Assembly: GCA_963803085.1 (NCBI GenBank)
Contig: CAWDLE010000002.1
Span: 22,468 to 86,467 of the forward strand
Source: JACVRW01 sp963803085
Lineage (GTDB): Bacteria; Actinomycetota; Thermoleophilia; Solirubrobacterales; Thermoleophilaceae
Direction: 5' to 3'
Length of the DNA: 64,000 nucleotides
Position 1 is the stretch's first letter. Each line of letters starts with the position of its first letter. Below, one piece after another: positions 34,243 through 43,005 of this stretch. The notes under the pieces are model-generated. The model made no database searches. It was not told where the DNA came from and saw nothing but the letters and a program-made list of their open reading frames with translations. Position numbers and translations under genes: made by a program.

Positions 34243-35957
34243 TCGCCGGCCCCCGCGCGCAGATGCACCCTGTGCTGCCAGCAGCCGCGCTCCTTGTCGT
34301 GGCCGCCGTGACGGTGGCGATCGTACGCGGGGCGCCCGACCTCTCGCTGACCGGTGACTCCGGCGCGGCGCTCGCGGCCGAGCTCGTGGCCTCGGTGCTC
34401 GTGGTCGCGGCAGCAATCGCCACGTGGCGCGCGGGCGTCATGTTCCCCGTTCTGCTCGCCGCCGCGGCGCTCGCCTGGCTGGCCGCCGAGTGGAACACCC
34501 CCGGCGCCGGTCCCGCGTTCACGGCGGGGCTTCTCCTATATGCCGCGTGGCCGCCGCTGCTGGCGGCGGCGGCATTACGCGGACTGGACGAGCGGCGGTT
34601 CGACCGGCCCGCCGCCGTACTGCTCGCGGTGTCGTTCGGCACAGCCGTCGGGCTACTGGGCCTCGCGTCCGCCGCCGTCTTCGATCCCGATGCCCAGGGC
34701 TGCGTGCAGTGCCCCGCCAACCTGCTGCTTATCGAGGACGCCCCAAATTTGGGGCACTCGCTCGGCCAGGCGGGTCTCGCGCTGACCGCGGCCTGGACGG
34801 CGGCCTTCGCGATGCTCGCGACGGTGCGGCTCGTCCGCGCCTCGCCATCCCGGAGACGCTGGTCCGCCCCGGTCCTGGTCCCGGCGGTCGCAGCGATTGT
34901 GCTGTTCGGCGCCGATGCGCTTCACGGCCTGGATCGCGGCTTCGTCTCAACCGACCCAACGGACCGCGCCCTGCGCCTCGCCGAGGCCGGTGCCCTCGCG
35001 CTGGTCGCCGCCGGCGTGGCACTCGCACGGTTGCGCACCCGGCGAACCCGCGCCGCGCTGACGCGACTCGTACTCGACATCGGCGCCGCGCCGGCGCCCG
35101 GCGAGCTGCGCGCGTGGCTCGCGGACTCACTCCGCGACCCGTCGCTGGAGCTGCTGCACCGCCTCGACAGCGGCGAGTGGATCGATGCCGAAGGTCGCCG
35201 GACGACTCTGCCCAGCGGCGAGCGGGCGCGAAGCGACTCGAGTGCGGGCCCGCGGAAAGGAAGTCCTCGCAGTCGTGCACCGGCCCGGTCTGCTCGACGA
35301 CCCTGCTCTCCTGTCAGAGCTCGTTACGACGGCCAGCCTTGCGCTGGAACACGAGCGCCTGCACGCGGCTCTGAGAGCCCGCCTCGAGGAGCTTCGGGCC
35401 TCGCGCGCCCGCATCGTGGCTACCGCCGACGCGGAACGGCGCGCACTCGAGCACGACCTGCACGACGGGGCGCAGCAGCGCCTGGTCGCTGTCGCTCTTG
35501 CCATCCGGCTGGCGCGGCGTCAGATCGCTCCCGGCGACGAAGAGCTGGACGCCCGACTCAGCGTGGCCGAAGACGGGGTGCGCGCCGCCGTCGTAGAGCT
35601 GCGCGACGTTGCCCATGGCCTGTTCCCGGCAGTCCTCGCCGACGAAGGGCTGCGCGCAGCCCTTGAGGAGCTGTCCGAGCATCGCCTCGGCTCGTCCCGC
35701 GCGCCCTTCCCGCGGGGCGCTTTCCCGGCGGAGTCGAAGCGGCGGCCTACTTCGCCACCCTCGAGTCGCTGCGCCTTGCCGAGCGCGAGGTGACGGTGGA
35801 CGCTGTAGCGGAGAACGGCTGTCTGCGGCTGGTGATCGGCGCGGGCACCGCGATCGATGAAGCGATGACGCAGATCAGTGACCGCGTGGGGGCCGTCGGC
35901 GGAACGGTGGCGGTCGAGGGTGCCGAGCTCCGCCTGGAGATACCGTGCGAGTCGTAA
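34239..35957 (+). CDS. Degenerate sensor kinase 2: phospho-acceptor His intact, ATPase domain eroded (two compensating frameshifts)
   Basis: About 572 residues from GTG 34239. N-terminal hydrophobic segments to about residue 270, then a linker. The frame slips near 35240 and returns near 35720. The middle frame carries a perfect dimerisation box AERRALEHDLHDGAQQRL with His at 35461-35463. The C-terminal domain begins normally (GGVEAAAYFATLESL) but then reads RLAEREVTVDAVAENGCLRL and VIGAGTAIDEAMTQISDRV: the N-box Asn and the D-x-G-x-G box are absent and the domain is shortened, ending RLEIPCES. It probably cannot bind ATP. Overlaps the response regulator by 13 bp. Confidence 0.78.
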
Positions 35958-36598
35958 TCGCCGACGACGAGGCGCTGCTGCGTGAGGGCCTCGCCCGGCT
36001 GCTTCAGGACGCGGGATTCGAAGTTGCGGGCCGCTGTGGTGATGCCGACGCGCTGTTGCGCATGGTTGAGGCCCGAAAGCCGGACGTCGCCATCGTGGAC
36101 ATACGTATGCCTCCCAACCTGGGCGACGACGGGCTGGTCGCCGCACAGGAGATCCGGCGCCGCCACCCGGATGTCGGTGTACTCGTGCTTTCGCACTTCC
36201 TGGACTCGCGCTACGCGGCCCGGCTTCTCGAGGAGGTCCCGGAGGGCGCGGGATATCTGCTCAAGGAACGCGTCTCCGAGGTAGGGGTGCTAACCGACGC
36301 GCTCCGCCGTATCGACGAGGGCGAGTGCGTGATCGATCCGACGATCGTCTCGCGCCTGGTCGCACGCAAGCGTGAGCGCGGCCCCCTCGGCGTCCTGACC
36401 GAGCGCGAGCGCGAGGTCCTCGCGCTCGTCGCCGAGGGGCGCTCCAATGGCGCGATCGCCGAGCAGCTCTTCCTGTCGCGAAGGACCGTCGACTCACACA
36501 TCTCGCAGATCTTCCTCAAGCTCGACCTGCGCGAGTCGCCAGAGGACCATCGGCGGGTGCTTGCCGTGCTCACGTTCCTGCGCTCCGGCGAGTCCTAG
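35945..36598 (+). CDS. NarL/LuxR-type response regulator of the degenerate-kinase module
   Basis: 217 residues from GTG 35945. Receiver: VVIADDEALLREGLARLLQD, Asp in VAIVDIRMPPNLGDDG, Lys in GYLLKERVSEVG. LuxR HTH: LTEREREVLALVAEGRSNGA and LFLSRRTVDSHISQIFLK. Start overlaps the kinase 2 stop. All receiver and DNA-binding residues look intact, which argues that the upstream kinases still signal. Confidence 0.93.
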   Translation: MRVVIADDEALLREGLARLLQDAGFEVAGRCGDADALLRMVEARKPDVAIVDIRMPPNLGDDGLVAAQEIRRRHPDVGVLVLSHFLDSRYAARLLEEVPEGAGYLLKERVSEVGVLTDALRRIDEGECVIDPTIVSRLVARKRERGPLGVLTEREREVLALVAEGRSNGAIAEQLFLSRRTVDSHISQIFLKLDLRESPEDHRRVLAVLTFLRSGES

Positions 36599-36617
36599 CG
36601 TCGTTCGGTGATCCGCG

Positions 36618-37406
36618 TCAGCGCACAGCGGTCGACTTGTGCATGACCCAGCCCAGGCTCGCGCCGTGCCGGTGTGGCAAGCCGCGCAGATCGGCCAGGC
36701 CCGTTCGCAGCTCGTCCTCTGCGGTGCCCGGGAGTTGCACGAGCGTGTCGAGCGCGCTCTCGATTACATCGGCGGCGTAGTTGGCCTGTCGGGCCAGGTC
36801 GCCTCCCCGCCACGAGAACTCGCGCTCCCCTGGGTCCACGTCCCGGAAGCCAGCTTCAGCGAGCCAGCCCGGCAGCCTTGTGCCGGCGTCGCTCCACCCC
36901 GATGCGGCCATTCCCACGACCATTGCCCGGAACAGCGCTTCGATCGCAGGACTCGACGGCTCCGCGCTGCACGTCGAATAGTCGACTTCGATCGCCGTGA
37001 TCGCACCGCCCGTGCCAAGCACACGCCGGGCCTCGCGCAGCACGGCAGGCGGGTCCGCGATGTGCTCGAGGAACCACATCATCCACACGTGGTCGAAGGC
37101 TTCGTCCGGGAAAGGGAGCTTGATTGCGTCGCCCTCCGCCAGGGTTGCCTCGACCCCTGAGCGCTCGAGGTGCGTGCGGGCGAACTCCAGCTGCTGCGGC
37201 TCAATGTCGAGACCGAAGAGCCGCAGGCCCGGATACTCCTGGCCAAGGACCGCCAGCACGGCGCCCACGCCGCAGCCGACTTCGAGCAGCCGCGTGCCCG
37301 GCTCGAGCGTCGTTCCGTCGCGGATCAGCCGATCCCGCCAGTGCTCGGCCTGCTCGATTAACCGTTGCTGCTCGGGCGTGGCATAGCCATGGACGTAGCC
37401 GGCCAT
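36618..37406 (-). CDS. Class I SAM-dependent methyltransferase
   Basis: 262 residues from ATG 37406 with AAAGGAG 10 nt upstream. Motif I: RLLEVGCGVGAVLAVLG; acidic end of strand 2 in LFGLDIEPQQLEFAR; motif III LPFPDEAFDHVWMMWFLEHI; then REARRVLGTGGAITAIEVD. UbiE/small-molecule type with helical C-terminal cap. Convergent with the response regulator (19 bp). Substrate unknown. Separated from the downstream-numbered operon by 83 bp, so perhaps an independent unit. Confidence 0.88.
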   Translation of the reverse strand: MAGYVHGYATPEQQRLIEQAEHWRDRLIRDGTTLEPGTRLLEVGCGVGAVLAVLGQEYPGLRLFGLDIEPQQLEFARTHLERSGVEATLAEGDAIKLPFPDEAFDHVWMMWFLEHIADPPAVLREARRVLGTGGAITAIEVDYSTCSAEPSSPAIEALFRAMVVGMAASGWSDAGTRLPGWLAEAGFRDVDPGEREFSWRGGDLARQANYAADVIESALDTLVQLPGTAEDELRTGLADLRGLPHRHGASLGWVMHKSTAVR

Positions 37407-37489
37407 GCAGATCGAGCTCCTTTCTCGCTCGCCGTAGGAGCGCGGCACTCTAGGAGGCATTGAGGTCAGGATCCGTCCTCAATAGCTGC

Positions 37490-38251
37490 TCAGGCGCGCT
37501 CGGCCACCAGCGCGAGTTTCCGGACCCGCGCCTCATCCAGCCACTCGATCCACAGCCGATGGGCGGCGAGCAGCTCATCCAGCGCCCGGCGGCCGATCCG
37601 CGCGGCGATGTGCTCGGCGTCCGCGGCGAACGCGTCCGCCAGCGCCTGCGCCGTCGCGCGGTGCGCGTGGCTGTGGTCCTCCTGCCACGTGACGACGAGC
37701 CCGGCCCGCTCCAGGGACGCGACCATCGCGCCGAGCGTGGTGGGCCAGACCGTGTCGGCGTCGGGCATCGCCTCCCGCTCGGCCGTCGTGAGCGGCGACC
37801 CCTCCTCGAGCGTGAAGGCGAGGCGCCCGCCGGGCCGGAGCGCCGCGGCGATCTCGCACACCAGCGCGTCCTTGTCCTCGACTGCGAGCATCGTCTCGAG
37901 CAGGAGCACCACGTCGAAGGAGCCGGCGGGGAGGGGCGGTACGTGCGCGGTCGCAAAGCGGCACGGCAGCTCGCCCGCGCGCTCGCGGGCGAGGGCGACG
38001 GCGCTCGCGCTGGCGTCCACGCCCAGGTAGACGCAGCCCAGCTCCCGCGCGAGGAAACGCCCGGGCCCGCCGACGCCGCAGCACAGGTCCAGCACCGTGA
38101 CCCCGGAGCCGATGCCGGCCTGCAGCGCCAGGGCCCGGATCTCGCCGGCGGCCATGAAGCTCTCCTGCCCGACGAACTCGCCGGGGGCGTACGCCGACAC
38201 GCGCGCGCGGTGCAGCGCCCGGTCGAACGCCGCGCGGTCGTCCTGCCTCAC
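37490..38251 (-). CDS. SAM-dependent methyltransferase, last gene of the PTPS/sulfatase operon
   Basis: 253 residues. The leader SAYAPGEFVGQESFM precedes motif I VTVLDLCCGVGGPGRFLARE, then VYLGVDASASAVALARERA and FDVVLLLETMLAVEDKDALV. Resembles small-molecule methyltransferases such as sarcosine- or coenzyme-Q-type. ATG overlaps the stop of the phosphatidyltransferase-sulfatase gene (ATGA). Acceptor unknown; in the context of the operon it may modify the polar headgroup or pteridine-like product. Confidence 0.87.
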   Translation of the reverse strand: MRQDDRAAFDRALHRARVSAYAPGEFVGQESFMAAGEIRALALQAGIGSGVTVLDLCCGVGGPGRFLARELGCVYLGVDASASAVALARERAGELPCRFATAHVPPLPAGSFDVVLLLETMLAVEDKDALVCEIAAALRPGGRLAFTLEEGSPLTTAEREAMPDADTVWPTTLGAMVASLERAGLVVTWQEDHSHAHRATAQALADAFAADAEHIAARIGRRALDELLAAHRLWIEWLDEARVRKLALVAERA

Positions 38252-40563
38252 GGCGACGAGCCGAACGCGGTGAGGAAGCGGTCACGGAACGCGGACATGG
38301 GCCAGACCGGCGCCTGGGGGCTCGGCAACATGCCGTCCTGCCAGCTCCATCCGGCGATCTGGTCGATCACCTTGGGGTCGTGGGCGATGACCGAGATGGG
38401 CACGTCGTGGCTGGGGTCGTCGTGGCCGGTCACGAGCGTCGCGGGCTGATGGTCGCCCAGCACGACGAGCACGAGGTCGTCGTCGCCGTACCGCCGCACG
38501 AACGAGAAGATGGTGCGCAGCGAGTACTCGATCGAGTGCCCGTAGGCGGCTCGGGCCCGCTCGGCATCGCCGAAGAGCGCCGCCTGTGTCGACTCCTCCA
38601 CGGGGATACGGTCGAAGATCGAGCCGTCACCCACGTCGTCCCAGGGGATGAGCTGCGGAATACGGGTCCACGGCGCGTGGCTCGAGATGAGGTCGACCTC
38701 GGCGAAGAGCGGCGGCCGGTGACGCTTGGCGAGCTCGCGACGTTGGAGGGCCAGAAGGGTGTACTGGTCGGGCATGGGCGGCAGGCCGAAGTCCGGGCCG
38801 CGGTAGCCGAAGTTGCGGCGGTCGTAGACCGCGTCGTAGTGGTAGAAGGTCGAGCCCTCCGGCCACGCCCGGCGGTTCCCCGGCATGGCCCCGACCGCCC
38901 GCCATCCGGCGCGCTTGAACGCCCGGGTGAGCGTGACGCGGTGCTTCCCTGCGACCTGGTCGTATCGCCACTCGCCGTTGACCGTGACCCCCGACTGCAG
39001 GGTGGAATGCGCGAGCCAGCTCAGGCCGCCGAACGTGGGCGATGTGAGGAAGGCGCTGCGTGAGGAGAAACCGGCGGCCCGCAGCTGTGCGTCGCCCCGC
39101 TCGAGCACGGCGTTGATGCGGGGCGAGACGGACGAGTCCTGGACGGCGACTCTCCCGTAGCTCTCGACGAACACGACCAGGACGTCCTTGCCTCGCAGGC
39201 CCGTCAGCAGCCTGTTGCCCGGTGTGGTGCCGAAGCGGTCGTGGGCTATCAGGCGGGTGAACGCCGCGCGACTTGCCAGGGCGGTGCGCACACCCTGCAC
39301 CTCGTCGACGGCCAGGGCGGCAGCGCTCGAGGATGCGACCGGCGCGCCTACGACGCGGAGAACCACCCATGCCACGCCGAGCACTGCCGCCGCGCGGAGC
39401 GCCCAGTCGCGGTGGCCGGCCGCGACCCGCGTTACTCGCAGGAGCGCCAGGACCGGAATGGCCAGGATCGCGAGGATGAGGACGGCCGCGGCCGCGACGA
39501 CGAGGTTCGCGGTCGCCGTGCCGATCGCCTCGCCCAGCGTCTCGATGCCGATCCCCAGGTAGCTCGAGTCGTCCAGGGGCCTGAACGGCCGGTCGAACGC
39601 CGTGAAGAACCCGATGTCCAGGATCTTCACGAGCACCAGCACGCTCAGGACCACTCCGAGGACCACGATCAGCGCGCGGCGCGGGGTGGCGGGCAGCAGG
39701 GCGGCCACGGCCACGACGACGAGGAGCTCGAGCGGGAGCCGTAGGAACGCGGTGACGTTGAGGTCGGCCGGCTGGTGTGGCGCGACGAGGGCAGCCCAGA
39801 CGAGCAGCAGGGCGAGCACCGTGACCGCAACGGCAATGCCCGTGTGCGGCTGCCCGCGCTGGGCGGCATCCCGGCGCCGCCACAGCCACCACGTGCATTC
39901 GGCCATCGACGCCGCGAGCAGGGCGAGGGCAGCAAGGAGGAGGGCCTGCGTGAGCGCTCGGGGCAGGACCGCGGCGGCCGCGACCGTGAGCACGATCCCC
40001 TGTGTCGCCGCGACGAGCTTGCGCCAGCCGCGCGGCGGCAGCGGCGTGCGCATCCACGGCAGTAACCACTCGCCGGCGAGGAACAGGTAGCGCGCGGCCC
40101 CGATCGCGAGCACCCACCAGCCGCACTCGGGGGCGACGTAGACGCTGAGCGCGAGGATCAGGAACGCGTCGACCTCGCCGTCGAAGCGCCCCCCAAGCTC
40201 GGTCGCCATCCCGGTTCGCCGCGCCACCCATCCATCGACCGCGTCCAGCACGAGCGCGACGCCCGCGAGCGTCACGACCAGCGCGACCGGCGTTCCGTGC
40301 GTGAACGAGTCCGCGGCCAGCGCGGCCACGCCGACGGCGAGCGTGGCCCGGGCGAGCGTCACCCAGGACGCCGGCGCCAGTCGCTCACGGGGAGCGCGCG
40401 CGAGGCCGCGTGCCAGCGCTGCCGCCATGGTCACGGCGCTGGCGATGCCGACGGTCCAGCCCGCGGTGCCGAGCCCGGCGGTCGCCGTCAGGACGGTCAG
40501 CAGCACCACCTGGGCGATCAGTCCGGTGACAGGACCCGTCTGAGTCGCTCGCGTCTTGGTCAT
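38248..40563 (-). CDS. CDP-alcohol phosphatidyltransferase fused to LTA-synthase-like sulfatase
   Basis: 771 residues from ATG 40563 (ATGA overlap with the RibD-like gene). Residues 60-200: the CDP-alcohol phosphatidyltransferase signature D-x2-DG-x2-AR-x8-G-x3-D-x3-D is complete at 107-132 (LDAVDGWVARRTG, GGRFDGEVD). Several further helices follow. From about residue 465 an alkaline-phosphatase-superfamily domain: VLVVFVESYGRVAV, SPTFGGLSWLAHSTL (nucleophile region), EVDLISSHAPW, and metal ligands in VVLGDHQPA. Such fusion could form a phosphodiester lipid and then transfer or remove the headgroup on the outer membrane face. Product unknown. Confidence 0.85.
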   Translation of the reverse strand: MTKTRATQTGPVTGLIAQVVLLTVLTATAGLGTAGWTVGIASAVTMAAALARGLARAPRERLAPASWVTLARATLAVGVAALAADSFTHGTPVALVVTLAGVALVLDAVDGWVARRTGMATELGGRFDGEVDAFLILALSVYVAPECGWWVLAIGAARYLFLAGEWLLPWMRTPLPPRGWRKLVAATQGIVLTVAAAAVLPRALTQALLLAALALLAASMAECTWWLWRRRDAAQRGQPHTGIAVAVTVLALLLVWAALVAPHQPADLNVTAFLRLPLELLVVVAVAALLPATPRRALIVVLGVVLSVLVLVKILDIGFFTAFDRPFRPLDDSSYLGIGIETLGEAIGTATANLVVAAAAVLILAILAIPVLALLRVTRVAAGHRDWALRAAAVLGVAWVVLRVVGAPVASSSAAALAVDEVQGVRTALASRAAFTRLIAHDRFGTTPGNRLLTGLRGKDVLVVFVESYGRVAVQDSSVSPRINAVLERGDAQLRAAGFSSRSAFLTSPTFGGLSWLAHSTLQSGVTVNGEWRYDQVAGKHRVTLTRAFKRAGWRAVGAMPGNRRAWPEGSTFYHYDAVYDRRNFGYRGPDFGLPPMPDQYTLLALQRRELAKRHRPPLFAEVDLISSHAPWTRIPQLIPWDDVGDGSIFDRIPVEESTQAALFGDAERARAAYGHSIEYSLRTIFSFVRRYGDDDLVLVVLGDHQPATLVTGHDDPSHDVPISVIAHDPKVIDQIAGWSWQDGMLPSPQAPVWPMSAFRDRFLTAFGSSP

Positions 40564-41249
40564 TCGTCCCGGAACCGGGGTGAGAGCGCGTAGCGCAACA
40601 GCACGACGTCGCCGATCTGGCGCACCTCGGCGAGCGTCGCGCGCCGCTTCGCGTTCCACGGGAAGCGCGCGTCGCTCACGAAGCGCGGGGCGCTCGAGTC
40701 GCCGACGAAGAAGGGCGCAACCACGAGATGCAGCTCGTCGACGAGGTCGTCGGACAGGAACTGCGTGTGCACGATGCCGCCGCCCTCGACCAAGAGGCGC
40801 TCCACGCCGCGGTCACCGAGGTCCTCGGTGAGCCGGCGCATGCGCACGCGCCGGCCGCCGTCCACGATCGTCGCCGCCCGCCCGAGCCGTGCACGGGCGT
40901 CGGCCACGCGCGGGCTTGGGGTGTAGACGAGCTTCTCGGCCTCGCCGGCGGTGAAGAAGTTCGAGCGCGCGTCGAGGTCCACCCGGTTTGTCACGGTGAT
41001 CTTCTTCGGAGACGATGGAAGCCCGCGCGCGGTGCGCTCCTCGCGGCGGGCGTCCGAGCGCACGAGCAGCCGCGGGTTGTCGGTGCGCACGGTGACCGCG
41101 CCGACCATGATCGCGTCGCAGGAGGCGCGCACCTCGTCGACCCGGTCGAAGTCAGCCTCGTTGGACAGCGCCAGGCGGGGCGTGTGGTCGCCCAGGTAGC
41201 CGTCGAGCGACACGCTGCAGCTCAGCAGGGTGTATGGGCGCTCAGACAT
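40560..41249 (-). CDS. RibD C-terminal type reductase (pyrimidine/pteridine reductase-like)
   Basis: 229 residues from ATG 41249. RibD_C features: SCSVSLDGYLGDHTPRLALS, CDAIMVGAVTVRTDNPRLLV, KITVTNRVDLD, VERLLVEGGGIVHTQFLSDD and DELHLVVAPFFVGD. It belongs with 2,5-diamino-6-ribosylamino-pyrimidinone 5'-phosphate reductases, which reduce ribose on a flavin/pteridine precursor with NADPH. No deaminase half is present. In an operon with a pterin-synthase-like gene this hints at a purine-derived pyrimidine or pteridine intermediate. Confidence 0.88.
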   Translation of the reverse strand: MSERPYTLLSCSVSLDGYLGDHTPRLALSNEADFDRVDEVRASCDAIMVGAVTVRTDNPRLLVRSDARREERTARGLPSSPKKITVTNRVDLDARSNFFTAGEAEKLVYTPSPRVADARARLGRAATIVDGGRRVRMRRLTEDLGDRGVERLLVEGGGIVHTQFLSDDLVDELHLVVAPFFVGDSSAPRFVSDARFPWNAKRRATLAEVRQIGDVVLLRYALSPRFRDE

Positions 41250-42204
41250 CCGGGACTCCGTGCAGGCGCGCGGGGACCTGACCCGCGAGCGCGCGGGGCG
41301 CGCGAGCACCCGTTGTAAGCTCGGCCGCCACGAGGACGACGGCGCCCGGCAGGCTGGCCACGAACACCATCACGCCGTACACGACCGCGGTGGTGACCCC
41401 GAGCGACGCGCCCAGCCCGACGGCGGCAAACGCCCAAGCCGTCACGCCCTCGCGCGGCCCCCAGCCGCCGACGTTGGGCAGCGCCGCGGCCTGAATCACG
41501 AGCAGCGCCAGCGGCAACATTTGGGACGGCGGCGCGGTTACCCCCGCACTCCGCGCGGCGATCAGGAACGTGGCTGCGTGGCCCGCAACGACGAGCGCCG
41601 ACGCGAGCGCGATGGCCGGCCACGCCCGCCGGGCGAGTAGCGCCTCGCGCAGGTCGCGGGCCGCGGCGCGGCGCAGCCGTACCCACCAGGACCGGCCGAC
41701 GGCGGGCCGCATGCGCACCGCCAGAGCGAGGCCTGCTGCCACCGCGATCAGCGCGAGCGCGACGAGCGGCATGACCGCCCGCACGGGCGACGGCACGACG
41801 AGTAGTACGGCGACCGTGATGACGACCTGCACGATCTGCCCGGCCGAGCGCTCCCACGCCACGACACGCAGCCCGCGACCGACGTCGCTCGTGTCACGGC
41901 CGTGGCTGAACCCGCGGTGGACGTCGCCCACCACCCCGCCAGGCAGGGTGACGTTGAGGAAGAGCGAGCGGTAGTACGCGGCCACCGCAGTACCCAGCGG
42001 CAGGTCGACGCCGAGGCCGCGGGCCACGATCCTCCAGCGCCAGGCGCAGCACACGGTGGTGAGCACGGCCAGGCCTGACGCGGCGGCAAGCGCCCAGCCG
42101 TCGACCGCGCGCAGGCCGTCGAGGAACGGGCCGGCTCCCAGGCGCCAGACCAGGACGGCGAGCGTCGCGCCAGCGAGGCTGAGGTTGACCCACCGCCACG
42201 TCAC
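41242..42204 (-). CDS. LPG-synthase-type integral membrane protein (flippase-like, UPF0104)
   Basis: 320 residues from GTG 42204 (GTGA overlap with the methyltransferase stop), eight or so hydrophobic segments. Family signatures: YYRSLFLNVTLPGGVVGD, VAWERSAGQIVQVVI, and PNVGGWGPREGVTAW, which match the transmembrane domain of lysylphosphatidylglycerol synthase/AglD proteins. No aminoacyl-transferase domain. Likely moves or handles a lipid-linked product across the membrane. Confidence 0.87.
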   Translation of the reverse strand: MTWRWVNLSLAGATLAVLVWRLGAGPFLDGLRAVDGWALAAASGLAVLTTVCCAWRWRIVARGLGVDLPLGTAVAAYYRSLFLNVTLPGGVVGDVHRGFSHGRDTSDVGRGLRVVAWERSAGQIVQVVITVAVLLVVPSPVRAVMPLVALALIAVAAGLALAVRMRPAVGRSWWVRLRRAAARDLREALLARRAWPAIALASALVVAGHAATFLIAARSAGVTAPPSQMLPLALLVIQAAALPNVGGWGPREGVTAWAFAAVGLGASLGVTTAVVYGVMVFVASLPGAVVLVAAELTTGARAPRALAGQVPARLHGVPDV

Positions 42205-43005
42205 GGCAGCACCAGCAGGTCGGCGTGGTCGACGGTGACGGCGAGCTCCCCGGCGGCGGCCTGCGCCAGACGGCGGTCGCGGTAGGCGCCCGCCTCGGCC
42301 GGCCAGCGCGGGCTCCTGCTCGCAGGCGGCGGCGACCCACCCGCCGAGCCACTCGGCCGCCAGGTCGGCGTCGGCCACATCGAGTCGCCAGGGGCTCGGC
42401 CGGACCAGCACCTCGGCGCCCGTGCCGCGGAGCTCATCGACGGCGACCGCCACGGCGTCCGGACCGAGCTTGCGGCCACCGCGCTGGTGCGCATTGAAGG
42501 CTGCGCCCATCAGATCGTCCAGCGGCTCCTCCGGGGTCAGGGTCACGCGACCGACGACGGTCAGCGCGAGCAGCATCGGGCATCCAGCGCAGGCCCCGAG
42601 TATCCGCGCCAGCCCGTCCGCCGTCAGCAGGTCGAGCAGCGCCGAGGCGGTGACGAGGCTCGCGCCGGCGACATCCTCCGGTGCGAGCCGGGTGATGTCG
42701 GATCGCCTCGTCTCGACGGTGACCGCGACCCCATCGGCAGCCGGGCCCGGGGCGCCGGCAACTGCAAGCTTCAGGAGGTCCGCGTCGCGGTCGTGCACGA
42801 CCCAGTGCTGCGGGCCGGGCAGCCGCGGCGCAAGCCAGCGGCCCATCGCGCCGCTGCCGCCGCCGAGGTCGTGGATCACGAGGCGGCCGGCCGCAGCGAG
42901 ATGCCACCCGAGGCGGTGGGCGAGCTCGGGCGACCGCGCCACCGCGTCGGCCGGCTCGCGCAGGAGGAGCCACTCCGGGCTGACCCGAGCGGCCTCCGCG
43001 ATCAT
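42201..43005 (-). CDS. SAM-dependent methyltransferase-like protein (one frameshift)
   Basis: About 267 residues, ATG 43005 overlapping the glycosyltransferase stop. Cofactor motif VIHDLGGGSGAMGRWLAPRL, then HWVVHDRDADLLKLAV and LVTASALLDLLTADGLARIL. At about 42299 one extra G in GCCGGCC shifts the frame: CEQEPALA should continue AEAGAYRDRRLAQAAAGELA and end at TGA 42201-42203, which gives the 4-bp overlap with the flippase GTG. In the literal frame it would read through into the flippase gene, which I reject. Confidence 0.75.

Noticed and set aside
32712..35666. One 984-residue double kinase
   Set aside because: Arises from the frameshift near 34158. The corrected first kinase ends at TGA 34240-34242 overlapping a GTG, so two genes are more likely.
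38627..40231. Large minus-strand frame inside the phosphatidyltransferase-sulfatase gene
   Set aside because: Off-frame shadow with Arg/Pro/Gly bias; the chosen frame has both catalytic signatures.
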